From: Rheinheimera sp. MM224
GTDB lineage: Bacteria > Pseudomonadota > Gammaproteobacteria > Enterobacterales > Alteromonadaceae
Length of the DNA stretch: 64,000 nucleotides
Assembly: GCF_947090785.1 (NCBI RefSeq)
Contig: NZ_OX352320.1
Span: forward strand, 1,674,001-1,738,000
Direction: 5' to 3'
The notes under the pieces are model-generated. The model made no database searches and was not told the DNA's origin. It was given only the letters and a program-made list of their open reading frames with translations. This document shows, in pieces, positions 52,166 to 60,995 of the stretch (position 1 is the stretch's first letter; each line of letters begins with the position of its first letter). The translations under genes were made by a program, and so were the position numbers.

Positions 52166-52672
52166 AGTTAAATCCTGTTAACTTCCAATTGGCATCAAAC
52201 GCCGTTGGTACGAAGTGCCTACAGCAAAAAATGAAGCAATGATTCATTGGTTGATTTTTCGCCATCCCAAGGACTATAGCCACGAGTTGTGACAGTCACC
52301 TTACACAGGCTTAACTAAAAAATCTGTTTGTTCAACTGGTTGAAAAATATTCAACTATAGTGCTTTTAGAGCTGTATTTGTATTGGGGAAGGAGGTTTTA
52401 GGCTGTCGGTCTTGATCTTGCTAGTGTTTTTGTCGAGATAAGCTAAAGCTGTTTCAAAATTCAGGTTATTTTCAGGCGGTTATGAGTTAAAAAAAATCGT
52501 GTATAAAATAACCAAAACACATTATTCAGGACCTGTGTTGGAACCAAAGGCTGTTTTTTCTGTATTTTGTTTTATTGGCAAAGCAGAAATTGTGATGTGA
52601 ATTTTTTATGAAGTTACAGTCTTGTCGGGACAAACAAAGCCTGATCTTGTCAGGCTTTGTTTGTATTACCTA
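52166..52672. other. Non-coding region between the EPS operon and trpA
   Basis: No gene is visible. The right end holds the trp operon terminator (52630-52664). The remaining AT-rich 460 bases should hold the promoter of the leftward EPS operon. Imperfect inverted segments such as TTCAACTGGTTGAA (52333-52346), a perfect 14-base palindrome, are possible regulator sites. No hexamer pair was convincing. Confidence 0.5.
52630..52664 (-). terminator. Terminator of the trp operon
   Basis: Perfect 15-bp arms ACAAACAAAGCCTGA and TCAGGCTTTGTTTGT surround a 5-base loop, beginning 9 bases after the trpA stop. The T-rich descending arm supports Rho-independent termination of the leftward transcript. Confidence 0.9.
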
Positions 52673-53473
52673 TCAGGTGGCAGCTTTCATACTGCGAACA
52701 AAAGCTGAGAGTTCACTGAGCATAGTGTCTGGCTGATGTTGATGTTTTTCAATAATTTGCACTATAGCCGAACCAGAAATAGCGCCTGCTGCACCGCTAT
52801 CAATAGCCGCTTTAACATGCTCTGGTTTGGAAATGCCAAAGCCCAAAAGCGTAGGGGCTGAATTGTATTCTTTTAACTGATTAATCAGCGTACTGGCGGG
52901 CATAGTGGCCTGGGTTTCAGTGCCTGTCACACCAGCGCGGCTTAACAGGTAAGTGTAACCACGGCTATAAGAGGCCAGTTCACGTAAGCTGTCGTCTGTG
53001 ATGTTTGGCGGCGCGATAAAAATAGGTGCTATGTCATGTTTCATCGCGGCGTTTCTGAATAACTTGCTTTCATGCAGTGGCACATCGGCGATCAGAATGG
53101 AATCCACACCAGCTTGTTGTGCCTGCAGATAGAAGTTATCTATACCGCGCGCCATCACCAGGTTGCTGTACAACAACAAGCCAATAGGAATGTCTTTGTT
53201 GTACTGACGAATACGGCCAATCAGCTCAAAACACTGAGCTGGCGTCACACCAGCGGCCAAAGCGCGGATATTGGCGTTTTGGATCACAGGGCCGTCAGCT
53301 ATAGGGTCGGAGAAGGGAATACCTAGCTCTAAGGCATCGGCGCCTGCATCTATTAAGGTTTTGATAATGTCAAAAGACAGTTCAAGGCCTGGATCGCCTA
53401 TAGTCACGAAAGGCACAAAAGCACCTTGTTTGGTCTCGCTAAGGCGGCTGAATAACTGCTGATAACGTTGCAT
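52673..53473 (-). CDS. trpA: Tryptophan synthase alpha subunit
   Basis: The 266-residue TIM-barrel enzyme cleaves indole-3-glycerol phosphate to indole, which passes to TrpB. Catalytic Glu lies in [18 protein letters not shown] near residue 49 and catalytic Asp in that same loop region near residue 60. The phosphate-binding [11 protein letters not shown] and [12 protein letters not shown] follow near residues 214 and 234. ATG at 53473 has AAGGAG six bases upstream; an upstream in-frame start would overlap trpB and add 19 unlike residues. It is the last gene of the trp operon. Confidence 0.97.
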   Translation of the reverse strand: MQRYQQLFSRLSETKQGAFVPFVTIGDPGLELSFDIIKTLIDAGADALELGIPFSDPIADGPVIQNANIRALAAGVTPAQCFELIGRIRQYNKDIPIGLLLYSNLVMARGIDNFYLQAQQAGVDSILIADVPLHESKLFRNAAMKHDIAPIFIAPPNITDDSLRELASYSRGYTYLLSRAGVTGTETQATMPASTLINQLKEYNSAPTLLGFGISKPEHVKAAIDSGAAGAISGSAIVQIIEKHQHQPDTMLSELSAFVRSMKAAT

Positions 53474-53483
53474 AAAAATCTCC

Positions 53484-54701
53484 TTAGCTGCGATCTGCCA
53501 TGTTGTTTGGTTTGATATGGGCTTCGCCAATAATTGAGTAGACGTGATTTAAATCTTTGTCACCACGACCTGATAAGTTGACTAAAAGCACCAGAGGTTC
53601 TGTGGCAGCAGCAGCCATTTTTAGCGCATGAGCTAAAGCATGTGAGCTTTCAAGTGCCGGGATAATACCTTCAGATTTCGCCAGATGCTGGAAAGCTGCT
53701 AAGGCTTCATCGTCGTTAATCGCCACATATTCAGCGCGGCCTATGCTTTGCAAATAGGTATGTTGTGGCCCAACAGCCGGATAGTCTAAACCAGCAGAAA
53801 CAGAGTAGGACTCTTCAATCTGACCATCTTTGGTTTGCATAATAGCGGTGTAAGCGCCGTGCAGAATACCAAAGCTGCCTGTACTTAATGCCGCACCGTG
53901 CTGATGGGTTTCAATGCCCATACCACCTGGTTCAATACCAATTAAGCGCACACCTTCTTCTTTGATGAAATCAGCGAACATACCAATAGCGTTTGAGCCA
54001 CCACCCACACAAGCCAGCACCGCATCAGGTAATTTACCTTCAGCTGCAAGAATTTGTTGTTTGGCTTCTTCACCAATCATTTTCTGGAATTCGCGCACTA
54101 TAGTCGGGAATGGGTGAGGGCCAGCCGCAGTACCTAATAAATAATGGCTGGTGGCATAACTGCCAGACCAGTCACGCATGGCTTCATTGACTGCATCTTT
54201 TAAGGTGCCAGAACCTGCTGTAACAGGAATAACGGTCGCGCCCATCAGCTTCATCCTAAATACGTTCGGCTGCTGACGGTCAATATCTTTAGCACCCATA
54301 TAAATTTTGCAATTCAGGCCTAATAAAGCACAGGCGAGTGCTGTAGCTACACCATGCTGACCGGCACCGGTTTCAGCAATAATGTCTTTTTTGCCCATAC
54401 GTTTAGCCAACAAGGCCTGGCCTAATACCTGATTGGTTTTATGCGCGCCACCGTGTAATAAGTCTTCACGTTTTAAGTAAATTTTTGCCAGTGGGTTAGG
54501 TGATACATTACGGCATAAAGTTAAAGGGGTAGGGCGACCGGCGTAGTCTTTCAGCAGCGCCTGAAATTCAGCAATAAAAGCCGGATCCTGCTGCGCGTCT
54601 ACAAAAGCCTGCTCCAGCTGCACTAACGCAGGGACCAGCAACTCAGGCACAAACATGCCACCAAAATCGCCAAAATAAGGGTTTAAATTTAATTTAGTCA
54701 T
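53484..54701 (-). CDS. trpB: Tryptophan synthase beta subunit
   Basis: The 405-residue PLP enzyme joins indole and serine to give tryptophan. The PLP lysine is Lys88 in [11 protein letters not shown]. The PLP phosphate is held by the GGGSNAIG loop near residue 235, and the substrate loop AETGAGQHG lies near residue 110. The N-terminus [15 protein letters not shown] is typical. Its start overlaps trpCF by 8 bases, giving translational coupling. It forms the alpha2-beta2 complex with TrpA. Confidence 0.98.
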   Translation of the reverse strand: MTKLNLNPYFGDFGGMFVPELLVPALVQLEQAFVDAQQDPAFIAEFQALLKDYAGRPTPLTLCRNVSPNPLAKIYLKREDLLHGGAHKTNQVLGQALLAKRMGKKDIIAETGAGQHGVATALACALLGLNCKIYMGAKDIDRQQPNVFRMKLMGATVIPVTAGSGTLKDAVNEAMRDWSGSYATSHYLLGTAAGPHPFPTIVREFQKMIGEEAKQQILAAEGKLPDAVLACVGGGSNAIGMFADFIKEEGVRLIGIEPGGMGIETHQHGAALSTGSFGILHGAYTAIMQTKDGQIEESYSVSAGLDYPAVGPQHTYLQSIGRAEYVAINDDEALAAFQHLAKSEGIIPALESSHALAHALKMAAAATEPLVLLVNLSGRGDKDLNHVYSIIGEAHIKPNNMADRS

Positions 54702-56076
54702 GACTGAATTCTCTGATGTTCACAAATGCGTGTTGAATTTTGCCCGCATCTTTCATGCCGGGAGCGGATTCGAGGCCAGAATTAAGATCCACGGCCAGTA
54801 CCTGATGTTTCAGTGCTGCAACGACATTGTCCGGATTTAAACCTCCAGCCAGCATCACTTTTTTATCCAGCAGTTGTTCGTCCAATAATTGCCAGTCAAA
54901 TTGTTGCCCTGTGCCGCCCGCCTGCTCTGGATGATAAGCATCGAGCAAATAACGGTCGGCATAACGACTTAGTTCGGGCAGCTTGTGTTGCACGCGGTAG
55001 GCTTTCCAAATCTCTGTAGTTTTAGGCAATAAAGGTCGCAGTTTTTGTAAATACAAGTCGGATTCATCACCGTGCAGCTGCACTGCGGCCAGTTTTAAAT
55101 CCCGTGCTATTGCAGCCACTGTCTCTACTGCTTCATCAACAAAAACACCGACGTAATGCAGCGCTGGTGCGCCTTGTTGCACAACTTTAGCATGCTCTAC
55201 TGTGACAAAACGGGGTGATTTTGGATAAAAAATCAGACCGCCAAAATAAGCACCATTGGCATATACAGCCTTGCTGTCCTCTGCGCGGGTTAAACCACAG
55301 ACCTTATGTTCGCCCCGGATCAGTGAGCGACAGGCATTAGCCAAATCAGCTTGTGCCATTAACGAACTGCCCACCAGATAAGCATCAGCCACTTTGGCCA
55401 GCTGCCGTACCTGCTGCGAGCTGTAAATGCCTGATTCGGATACGATAGTAATACCTTTAGGGATCAGACGAGCGAGCTTGAAACTGGTTTCTAAGTTGGT
55501 ATCTAAAGTACGTAAGTCGCGGTTATTGATACCAATTAGCTCTGCACCTAAAGCCACAGCTCTTAAGGTTTCTGACTCGTTACTGACTTCGGTCAGTACC
55601 GTCAGATTTAAGCTTTTCGCAACAGCGGCGAGCTCCAGATATTCCAGATCATTCAGTACAGATAACATCAAAAGCACAGCATCAGAGCCCTGCAAACGGC
55701 CAAGGTAAATCTGATAGGCGTCGATAATAAAATCTTTATGCAGCAAAGGCTGGTTTACTTTGGCTCTTACTTTCGCCAGATAATCGTAACTGCCCTGAAA
55801 AAACTTCTCGTCGGTCAGCACAGAAATACAGTCAGCATATTGACCATAAGCGGCACAAATTTCTTCTAAATCAAAAGGGCTGCGAATTAAACCTTTAGAA
55901 GGCGAAGCTTTTTTGCATTCCAGAATAAAACCTGGGCCTTTTTGCTGCAGAGCCTTTAAAAAATTACGTTGGCTGGGTTGCACCAGTTGCTGAAACTGCG
56001 CCAGTGGCAGTTTTTGCTTGCGCTCTGCCACTTCCAGTTTTTTGTGATCGATAATAGTGGTTAACACATTAGCCAT
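54694..56076 (-). CDS. trpCF: Bifunctional indole-3-glycerol-phosphate synthase and phosphoribosylanthranilate isomerase
   Basis: The 460-residue fusion has TrpC first and TrpF second, as in enteric and Vibrio-type operons. The TrpC part (about 1-255) shows [15 protein letters not shown] near residue 50, [12 protein letters not shown] near residue 112, and [15 protein letters not shown] and SESGIY in the phosphate site. The TrpF part (about 257-455) shows [19 protein letters not shown] near 335, and [10 protein letters not shown] with [11 protein letters not shown] near the end. It overlaps trpD and trpB by 8 bases on each side. Confidence 0.97.
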   Translation of the reverse strand: MANVLTTIIDHKKLEVAERKQKLPLAQFQQLVQPSQRNFLKALQQKGPGFILECKKASPSKGLIRSPFDLEEICAAYGQYADCISVLTDEKFFQGSYDYLAKVRAKVNQPLLHKDFIIDAYQIYLGRLQGSDAVLLMLSVLNDLEYLELAAVAKSLNLTVLTEVSNESETLRAVALGAELIGINNRDLRTLDTNLETSFKLARLIPKGITIVSESGIYSSQQVRQLAKVADAYLVGSSLMAQADLANACRSLIRGEHKVCGLTRAEDSKAVYANGAYFGGLIFYPKSPRFVTVEHAKVVQQGAPALHYVGVFVDEAVETVAAIARDLKLAAVQLHGDESDLYLQKLRPLLPKTTEIWKAYRVQHKLPELSRYADRYLLDAYHPEQAGGTGQQFDWQLLDEQLLDKKVMLAGGLNPDNVVAALKHQVLAVDLNSGLESAPGMKDAGKIQHAFVNIREFSHD

Positions 56077-57100
56077 GACTAAGTTCCCTTAACTGCGTCA
56101 ATGTCGAAAAAGCCTGTCCTGAAGCTAAATGTTCCAGTACAGATTGGGTTAGCTGTTTTAAATCTTGACGCTCTTTATTTGCGCCACTGATATGCAGCAT
56201 TGCCGCTACATTAGCCGCCACCGCCTGATTGTGCGCTGTTTTGCCAGTGCCCTGTAAAATCGCTAATGTGGCTGCAGCATTGTCAGCCGGGCTGCCACCT
56301 GTTAATTCGCTCAGGCTGATTTGAGGTAAACCAAAATCAGCAGGCGTCAGTTCAAAATGTTCAATAGCGCCTTCGCTGGTGACAGCGCTGACGTTAGTTA
56401 CACCATGCAAAGCTATTTCATCACAGCCGCTGCCATGCACTACCCAGGCGGCTTTTACACCCAGTTGCTGCAATGCTGCTGCCATCACTGGCGTTAAGGC
56501 CGGATCGTAGACGCCAAGCAACTGATAATCAGGTTTAGCCGGGTTAATCAGTGGCCCTAATAAGTTAAAAATGGTGCGGCTTTTTAAGGCTGTACGCACT
56601 GGCATCGCATGCTTAATGCCTGCATGGTACAAAGGCGCAAATAAGAAGCTGCTGTTGCTTTGACTTAAGGCATTGGCTGCTGCTTCTGGGTTCATTTGAA
56701 TATTGATGCCCAATTGCTCCAGCAAGTCTGCCGAACCGGACTGAGAGGATACGCTTCTGTTGCCATGTTTGGCCACTGGCAATCCCATACTGGCTGCCAC
56801 AAGAGCTGCAGTGCTGGAAATATTGATGGTGTTGGAGCCGTCACCACCTGTGCCACAACAATCTATGGCGCCTGCAACAGTAGCCGGAAATTCAGTAGCG
56901 GCAGCGCGCATAGCAGCGGCAGCTCCTGCAATTTCATCGGCTGTTTCGCCACGCATTTTCAGCGCCACTAAAAGCGCTGTTAACAACACCGGCTCGACCT
57001 CACCTTTGACTACGGCACTGAAAAAAGCATGGCTTTGCTCAAAGGACAAGGCTTCACCTTTCAGGCTTTTTTGTACTAGTTCTAAAATTGGCTGACTCAT
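56069..57100 (-). CDS. trpD: Anthranilate phosphoribosyltransferase
   Basis: The 343-residue enzyme joins anthranilate to PRPP. Motifs include the glycine-rich DCCGTGGDGSNTINIS near residue 81 (PRPP site), KHGNRSVSSQSGSADLLEQL near residue 108, and the metal/PRPP-binding HGSGCDEIALHG near residue 218. TrpD here is separate from the TrpG amidotransferase, unlike the fused TrpGD of E. coli. The start overlaps trpG by 4 bases (ATGA). Confidence 0.97.
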   Translation of the reverse strand: MSQPILELVQKSLKGEALSFEQSHAFFSAVVKGEVEPVLLTALLVALKMRGETADEIAGAAAAMRAAATEFPATVAGAIDCCGTGGDGSNTINISSTAALVAASMGLPVAKHGNRSVSSQSGSADLLEQLGINIQMNPEAAANALSQSNSSFLFAPLYHAGIKHAMPVRTALKSRTIFNLLGPLINPAKPDYQLLGVYDPALTPVMAAALQQLGVKAAWVVHGSGCDEIALHGVTNVSAVTSEGAIEHFELTPADFGLPQISLSELTGGSPADNAAATLAILQGTGKTAHNQAVAANVAAMLHISGANKERQDLKQLTQSVLEHLASGQAFSTLTQLRELSHG

Positions 57101-57705
57101 GCTGTTGCTCCCAAGCTCATTGGGCTTTTCATTAAGTAGTCCAGACTTTGTTTTAGCAAAGGTTTACCTAAAGTGGTCAGAATAGACTCAGGGTGGAACT
57201 GGTAACCTAAAGCTTTGTGCTCTTCATGCACTATGGCCATAGGAATATGCTGATAGGCCGCGATCACCTGCAACGAATCCGGCACTTCAGTTGCCATTAA
57301 AGAGTGATAACGGGCGACATGGAATTGTTTAGGTAAAGTGCCAAACACCGGGTGATCAGTCAGCTCAATAATAGAAGTTTTACCATGTACGGTTTCGCCG
57401 GCACGACCGACCACGCCGCCATAATGTTCAACCAATGCCTGATGGCCTAAACAAATGCCCAGCATGGGGAATTTGCCAGCACAGAGTGCGATAAGCTCCG
57501 GCATGGAACCAGCTTCTGAAGGTGCGCCTGGGCCTGGCGATAATAACAACACTACAGGCTGTTGTTCCTGCTGCATTTTTTCAAAGATATAAGCAGCGGG
57601 CACCGTATTACGGTACAACTTTAAACTAAAACCTAATTGCGCCACTTCATCCACCAGGTTGTAGCTGAACGAATCTAAATTATCTAAAAGATACACAACA
57701 CTCAT
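57097..57705 (-). CDS. trpG: Anthranilate synthase component II (glutamine amidotransferase)
   Basis: The 202-residue class I amidotransferase supplies ammonia to TrpE. The catalytic Cys is at about residue 84 in MLGICLGHQAL, and the His-Glu pair lies in YQFHPESIL near residue 169. The N-terminus SVVYLLDNLDSFSYNLVDEV is conserved. Uniquely here, the first 19 codons and the ribosome site are duplicated just upstream as a mini-ORF whose TGA overlaps this ATG. Similar PabA proteins share the fold; the operon context makes TrpG the right call. Confidence 0.97.
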   Translation of the reverse strand: MSVVYLLDNLDSFSYNLVDEVAQLGFSLKLYRNTVPAAYIFEKMQQEQQPVVLLLSPGPGAPSEAGSMPELIALCAGKFPMLGICLGHQALVEHYGGVVGRAGETVHGKTSIIELTDHPVFGTLPKQFHVARYHSLMATEVPDSLQVIAAYQHIPMAIVHEEHKALGYQFHPESILTTLGKPLLKQSLDYLMKSPMSLGATA

Positions 57706-57779
57706 TGCGCCGCTCCTGCAAAGTCCACCAGGTTGTAGCTGAAGGAATCTAAATTATCTAACAGATATACCACGCTCAT
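57702..57779 (-). CDS. Mini-ORF duplicating the trpG 5' end (25 residues)
   Basis: The frame repeats the first 19 residues of TrpG exactly (start SVVYLLDN, end SYNLVD), then FAGAAQ and TGA. Its ATG overlaps the trpE stop (ATGA) and its TGA overlaps the trpG ATG (ATGA). The two copies start 74 bp apart. Across the 19 shared codons they differ at six third positions, all silent. It arose by tandem duplication of the trpE/trpG junction, and ribosomes must pass it to reach trpG. No function for the peptide can be claimed. Confidence 0.65.
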   Translation of the reverse strand: MSVVYLLDNLDSFSYNLVDFAGAAQ

Positions 57780-59356
57780 ACTGAAGCTCCTGCGGATTGA
57801 ATAGCATTAATAACAGCCTGAGCTTTACTGCGGGTTTCATCGGCTTCAGCTTGCGCTACGCTGTCGTACACCACACCGGCACCGGCCTGAATATAAGCCA
57901 TGCCGTTTTGCACATAAGCCGAACGAATGACTATGCAGCTGTCAAAATCACCATTGCATGCCAAATAACCTACTGCGCCACCATAACTGCCACGGCGTTT
58001 TTTCTCGACACCACGAATAAGCTCTGCTGCACGCACTTTTGGCGCACCCACTAAAGTGCCCATATTCATGCAGGCCTGATAGGCATGCAAAGCGTCCAGT
58101 TCAGGTTTTAAGGTGCCGACCACACGCGACACTAAATGCATCACGTAAGAGTAACGGTCTACTTTCAGCAGCTCTTTGACATAACGACTGCCCGGCACAC
58201 TGATACGGGCTACGTCGTTACGGGCTAAATCGACCAACATTAAATGTTCGGCTTTCTCTTTTTCGTCCTGACGCAGTTCCAGCTCAATGCGGCTGTCTAA
58301 GTCGCGATCAATACTGCCATTGGCGGCAAAACCACGGCGACGGGTGCCTGCTATAGGGTAGATCTCTACTTGTGCTGTTTTTGCTTCATATTTCAACGCC
58401 GACTCAGGAGATGCACCAAACAGGCTGAAGTTTCTATCCTGCAGGTAAAACATATAAGGGCTTGGATTTTGTTGTTTCAGTTTGGCATAAGCCGCTTGTG
58501 GATCAGGGCAAGGCAGGCTGAAACAGCGTGATGGTACTACCTGAAATACATCTCCAGCTACGATGTTGTGTTTCAGAGCTTCGACTTGTGCGACAAAGTC
58601 GGCATCACTGATATCTACTTTGACTTCAGCTTTGGCTGCTGGCTCTGTTGCTGTTGTTGTATCCGTTGATTGCTGTAATAACTGCTGCAGTTCGGATAAA
58701 CGCTGACCTATAACAAAATACTGCTGCTGGGCTTGAGTGCCACAAAACACATTACCAATCAGACGGCTATTGCCTGCCTGATGATCCACTACTAATAAGG
58801 TTTCAGCCAGATAAAACAGGTAGTCAGGGCATTGGTTTTCAGCTGCGGGCACCTGGGGTAAGTCTTCTACCATAGCCACTAAGTCGTAACCAATAACTCC
58901 ACCTAAAAAGATCGCCAGTGGCTCGTCACTATTGTTCTGTAGCTGTTGTTGCAGTAAACGCAAAACAGTCAGTGAGTTAGGCAGCAATAAGCGGCTTTCT
59001 TCATCAAGCAGTGGGTCAGCTTTGGCAAACTGTACTCTGAGTTGGTTGGATGACAAATCAAGTTCTGCTTTGCCTTGCAGCAAAGACGCCAGATAAGGAA
59101 GCAGGGTTTTACCGTTGTCGGTTAAAGCTTCAATCTGCACCTGTAACGCATTGCATTCAATGCGCAAAGCGGCATCAATCAGCATCAGACTTTTTAAACT
59201 GTTTTTGCTGTCAATTTCTGCTGATTCAAGTAACAACGCCATTTGGCCCTGGCTGGTTAAGGCCCTAAAGCTTTGCAGCGGATCAGGCTGAATGCTCAGG
59301 GTTTGGCTGAAACTGGCCACTTGCCCTGTGGTGGTTGTAATTTGCTGTAAATTCAT
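57776..59356 (-). CDS. trpE: Anthranilate synthase component I
   Basis: The 526-residue enzyme makes anthranilate from chorismate with ammonia from TrpG. The tryptophan feedback site includes LLES at residues 42-45. The chorismate-binding domain shows VFQVVPSRCFSLPCPDPQAAY near residues 268-288 in two parts, PIAGTRRRGFAANG near 340, DEKEKAEHLMLVDLARND near 360, and GGAVGYLACNGDFDSCI near 460. It is the first structural gene of the operon, behind two predicted attenuators. Its stop overlaps the trpG-like mini-ORF. Confidence 0.98.
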   Translation of the reverse strand: MNLQQITTTTGQVASFSQTLSIQPDPLQSFRALTSQGQMALLLESAEIDSKNSLKSLMLIDAALRIECNALQVQIEALTDNGKTLLPYLASLLQGKAELDLSSNQLRVQFAKADPLLDEESRLLLPNSLTVLRLLQQQLQNNSDEPLAIFLGGVIGYDLVAMVEDLPQVPAAENQCPDYLFYLAETLLVVDHQAGNSRLIGNVFCGTQAQQQYFVIGQRLSELQQLLQQSTDTTTATEPAAKAEVKVDISDADFVAQVEALKHNIVAGDVFQVVPSRCFSLPCPDPQAAYAKLKQQNPSPYMFYLQDRNFSLFGASPESALKYEAKTAQVEIYPIAGTRRRGFAANGSIDRDLDSRIELELRQDEKEKAEHLMLVDLARNDVARISVPGSRYVKELLKVDRYSYVMHLVSRVVGTLKPELDALHAYQACMNMGTLVGAPKVRAAELIRGVEKKRRGSYGGAVGYLACNGDFDSCIVIRSAYVQNGMAYIQAGAGVVYDSVAQAEADETRSKAQAVINAIQSAGASV

Positions 59357-59376
59357 GGTGTTCCCTAAAAAGTGTT

Positions 59377-59406
59377 AAAAAAAAGCCCGCATCAAGCGGG
59401 CTTTTT
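59377..59406 (-). terminator. trp attenuator 2: intrinsic terminator proximal to trpE
   Basis: On the minus strand GCCCGC (59401-59396 side) and GCGGGC (59390-59385 side) form the stem, followed by eight T. The upstream strand at 59432-59437 reads GCGGGC and can pair with the GCCCGC arm as antiterminator. A separate hairpin, CGGACAA/TTGTCCG, lies at 59415-59431. Confidence 0.9.
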
Positions 59407-59437
59407 GGCTGTATTCGGACAATAGTTGTCCGGCCCG

Positions 59438-59485
59438 CTAAACAGGAAGTCGCCACCAGTGCCAACGTGTTACTTGAGAATTCAT
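59438..59485 (-). CDS. trpL: trp leader peptide 2 (TrpL2, 15 residues, WHWW)
   Basis: The frame MNSQVTRWHWWRLPV then TAG has three Trp in four codons. AGGA lies nine bases upstream. The terminator at 59377-59406 begins 32 bases after the stop. Ribosome stalling at the Trp codons would free the antiterminator, the classical trp attenuation design. This is the trpE-proximal of two leaders. Confidence 0.9.
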   Translation of the reverse strand: MNSQVTRWHWWRLPV

Positions 59486-59520
59486 TATGATTTTTCCTGT
59501 ATTTAAATTTATATAAAGCT

Positions 59521-59558
59521 TAAAAAACGAAAAGGCCCGCATCTTTCGAAACGGGCCT
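59521..59558 (-). terminator. trp attenuator 1: distal intrinsic terminator
   Basis: On the minus strand AGGCCCG (59558-59552) pairs with CGGGCCT (59539-59533), followed by TTTCGTTTTTT. The segment AACGGGC (59595-59589), at the stop codon of leader 1, can pair with GCCCGTT of the first arm and so act as antiterminator. Confidence 0.85.
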
Positions 59559-59593
59559 GGTTTTATAGCGAATACAACGCCTCCACACGCCCG

Positions 59594-59647
59594 TTAAGGA
59601 GTATGCCACCACCAAATGTGAGTTTGAGTTGTTGTCTGAAATTGCAT
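59594..59647 (-). CDS. trp leader peptide 1 (TrpL1, 17 residues, WWW)
   Basis: The frame MQFQTTTQTHIWWWHTP then TAA has three consecutive Trp codons four codons before the stop. It starts about 37 bases after the predicted transcription start. Its ribosome site is weak (GGAT, ten bases upstream). With the terminator at 59521-59558 it forms a complete attenuator upstream of, and separate from, the one at 59377-59485. Confidence 0.85.
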   Translation of the reverse strand: MQFQTTTQTHIWWWHTP

Positions 59648-59690
59648 TGGCTATAAATCCGTTGTTAGTGAGTTGCTCTGAAAACGCCTC

Positions 59691-59720
59691 TATAAAACCC
59701 TGAAATCAAATGGCCGTCAA
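59691..59720 (-). promoter_or_regulatory. trp operon promoter
   Basis: TTGACG (59720-59715), an 18-base spacer and TTTATA (59696-59691) on the minus strand place transcription start near 59684, just before leader 1. I could not identify a convincing TrpR operator around it. Confidence 0.7.
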
Positions 59721-59825
59721 GCCTTGTTTAGTTATAAGTCCAAAAAAATACGTATAAGTGGATAGATGGCTAGTTTTCTTATGGCGATGCAGTGGTCTCT
59801 GATGGCATTACCAGAAGTTTTGCTG

Positions 59826-60995
59826 CTATCCGGAAATCATCTTTTCCCTGTATTGGCTAGGTGTTACACCTTCCAGCCGTTTAAAAAAGGTATTAAACAC
59901 TGATTTGCTGTTAAAACCCACTTCGTAGTAGATGTCGGTAATGGTTTTGGCATCAGGCCCTTTTTCGGCAAGCAGTTTTTTAGCGGCTTTGATCCTATGA
60001 CTGTTTACATACTCATAGAAATTCAGCTGATAGGCCTGCTTAATAGTCAGCGACACCTTTTTCGCCGGATAACCCGCGGCTTCGGCCAGCTTGTCCAGGG
60101 TGATATCTGGATGGGCATAAAACTTCTGTTGCAGCATTAGTTGCTCCAGTTTTTGCACTATAAGCGGATCAGAAAGCGGGTTTTGTTCTTCTTTGGCTTC
60201 ATACAGAGGCTGTTCGCTGACAGGTTCTACGCTGGAAAATGCCGTAAAACGTAAGAAAATCAGAATGTTCAGCGCGATAAAGTTTAGATAATAACTGGAT
60301 AAACCCACTACGTTCAGCAGCTCTAAATCAAAATTATCTGTGAATAAGCCATAAAGTTTGATGCAGTGCAACGCACTGTCCCAGCCAAAAATGATCAGGA
60401 AAGCCAGCAGCATCAGTTTTAACCATGCCACATCTGAGGTTTTCAGATCGGCCTGTTCATGCCGCAACTGCTTACGATAGTTCCATACCAGCAGGAAACA
60501 CCAGATGACATAACCTACCCGGACAAAACGGCCCATGGCTTCAAAATACAAATGTGGAGAAGAGTAGGCGATATGCTGGCTCTCAATCAGATCGAGTCGT
60601 GTTGCATGATCCAACGAATAGAAATTCCACAGCATGTGCAGGGCATACAGCACTATAGGCGTCAGATGCCAGAGATGTTTTCGCTGCAACCGCACATCTT
60701 TATACAGTAAAGCCCGGACAAAAAAGTACAACAAAGGGCCATCTAAAAAGTAGGCGTAGCTAAACAGGAAAAAAATATTAGGTGAGATATCCAGCAGCCA
60801 GATGCGGAACAATTTGCCCCAGAAGGTTAGCTCATGCAGGGGGATTAAAAAGTGGCAAAACAAAAACGCAGCTAAAAGCCAGTTACTTAAAGACGATTTT
60901 GGTGACGAAGCCGCCAGCAATAACGCCAACAGCAGAGATTCAAAAGCCGTGACCACCATAAGCAGGTCATGGAAGTTAAACAGAATGGTATCCAT
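59826..60995 (-). CDS. AraC family regulator with N-terminal membrane sensor region
   Basis: The 389-residue protein has seven hydrophobic segments over residues 1-245. The C-terminal AraC/XylS DNA-binding domain starts near residue 285 and has two helix-turn-helix units (LDKLAEAAGYPAKKVSLTIK and ITDIYYEVGFNSKSVFNTFF). Membrane-bound AraC regulators of this type sit next to TonB-dependent receptor genes in Alteromonadales and related groups. It is divergent from the receptor at 61449 and could regulate it. Signal and target are not known. Confidence 0.88.
   Translation of the reverse strand: MDTILFNFHDLLMVVTAFESLLLALLLAASSPKSSLSNWLLAAFLFCHFLIPLHELTFWGKLFRIWLLDISPNIFFLFSYAYFLDGPLLYFFVRALLYKDVRLQRKHLWHLTPIVLYALHMLWNFYSLDHATRLDLIESQHIAYSSPHLYFEAMGRFVRVGYVIWCFLLVWNYRKQLRHEQADLKTSDVAWLKLMLLAFLIIFGWDSALHCIKLYGLFTDNFDLELLNVVGLSSYYLNFIALNILIFLRFTAFSSVEPVSEQPLYEAKEEQNPLSDPLIVQKLEQLMLQQKFYAHPDITLDKLAEAAGYPAKKVSLTIKQAYQLNFYEYVNSHRIKAAKKLLAEKGPDAKTITDIYYEVGFNSKSVFNTFFKRLEGVTPSQYREKMISG

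Noticed and set aside
59283..59465. 60-codon minus-strand frame over the second trp attenuator
   Set aside because: It runs through the terminator hairpin and out of frame with both trpL2 and trpE. The attenuator structure explains this DNA better.
59486..59520. Second trp promoter between the two leaders
   Set aside because: A TATAAA-like box occurs in the AT-rich spacer, but no acceptable -35 element lies at the right distance. Read-through from the upstream promoter is simpler.
59650..59720. TrpR operator
   Set aside because: No ACTAGT-type dyad resembling the enteric trp operator could be found around the predicted promoter.
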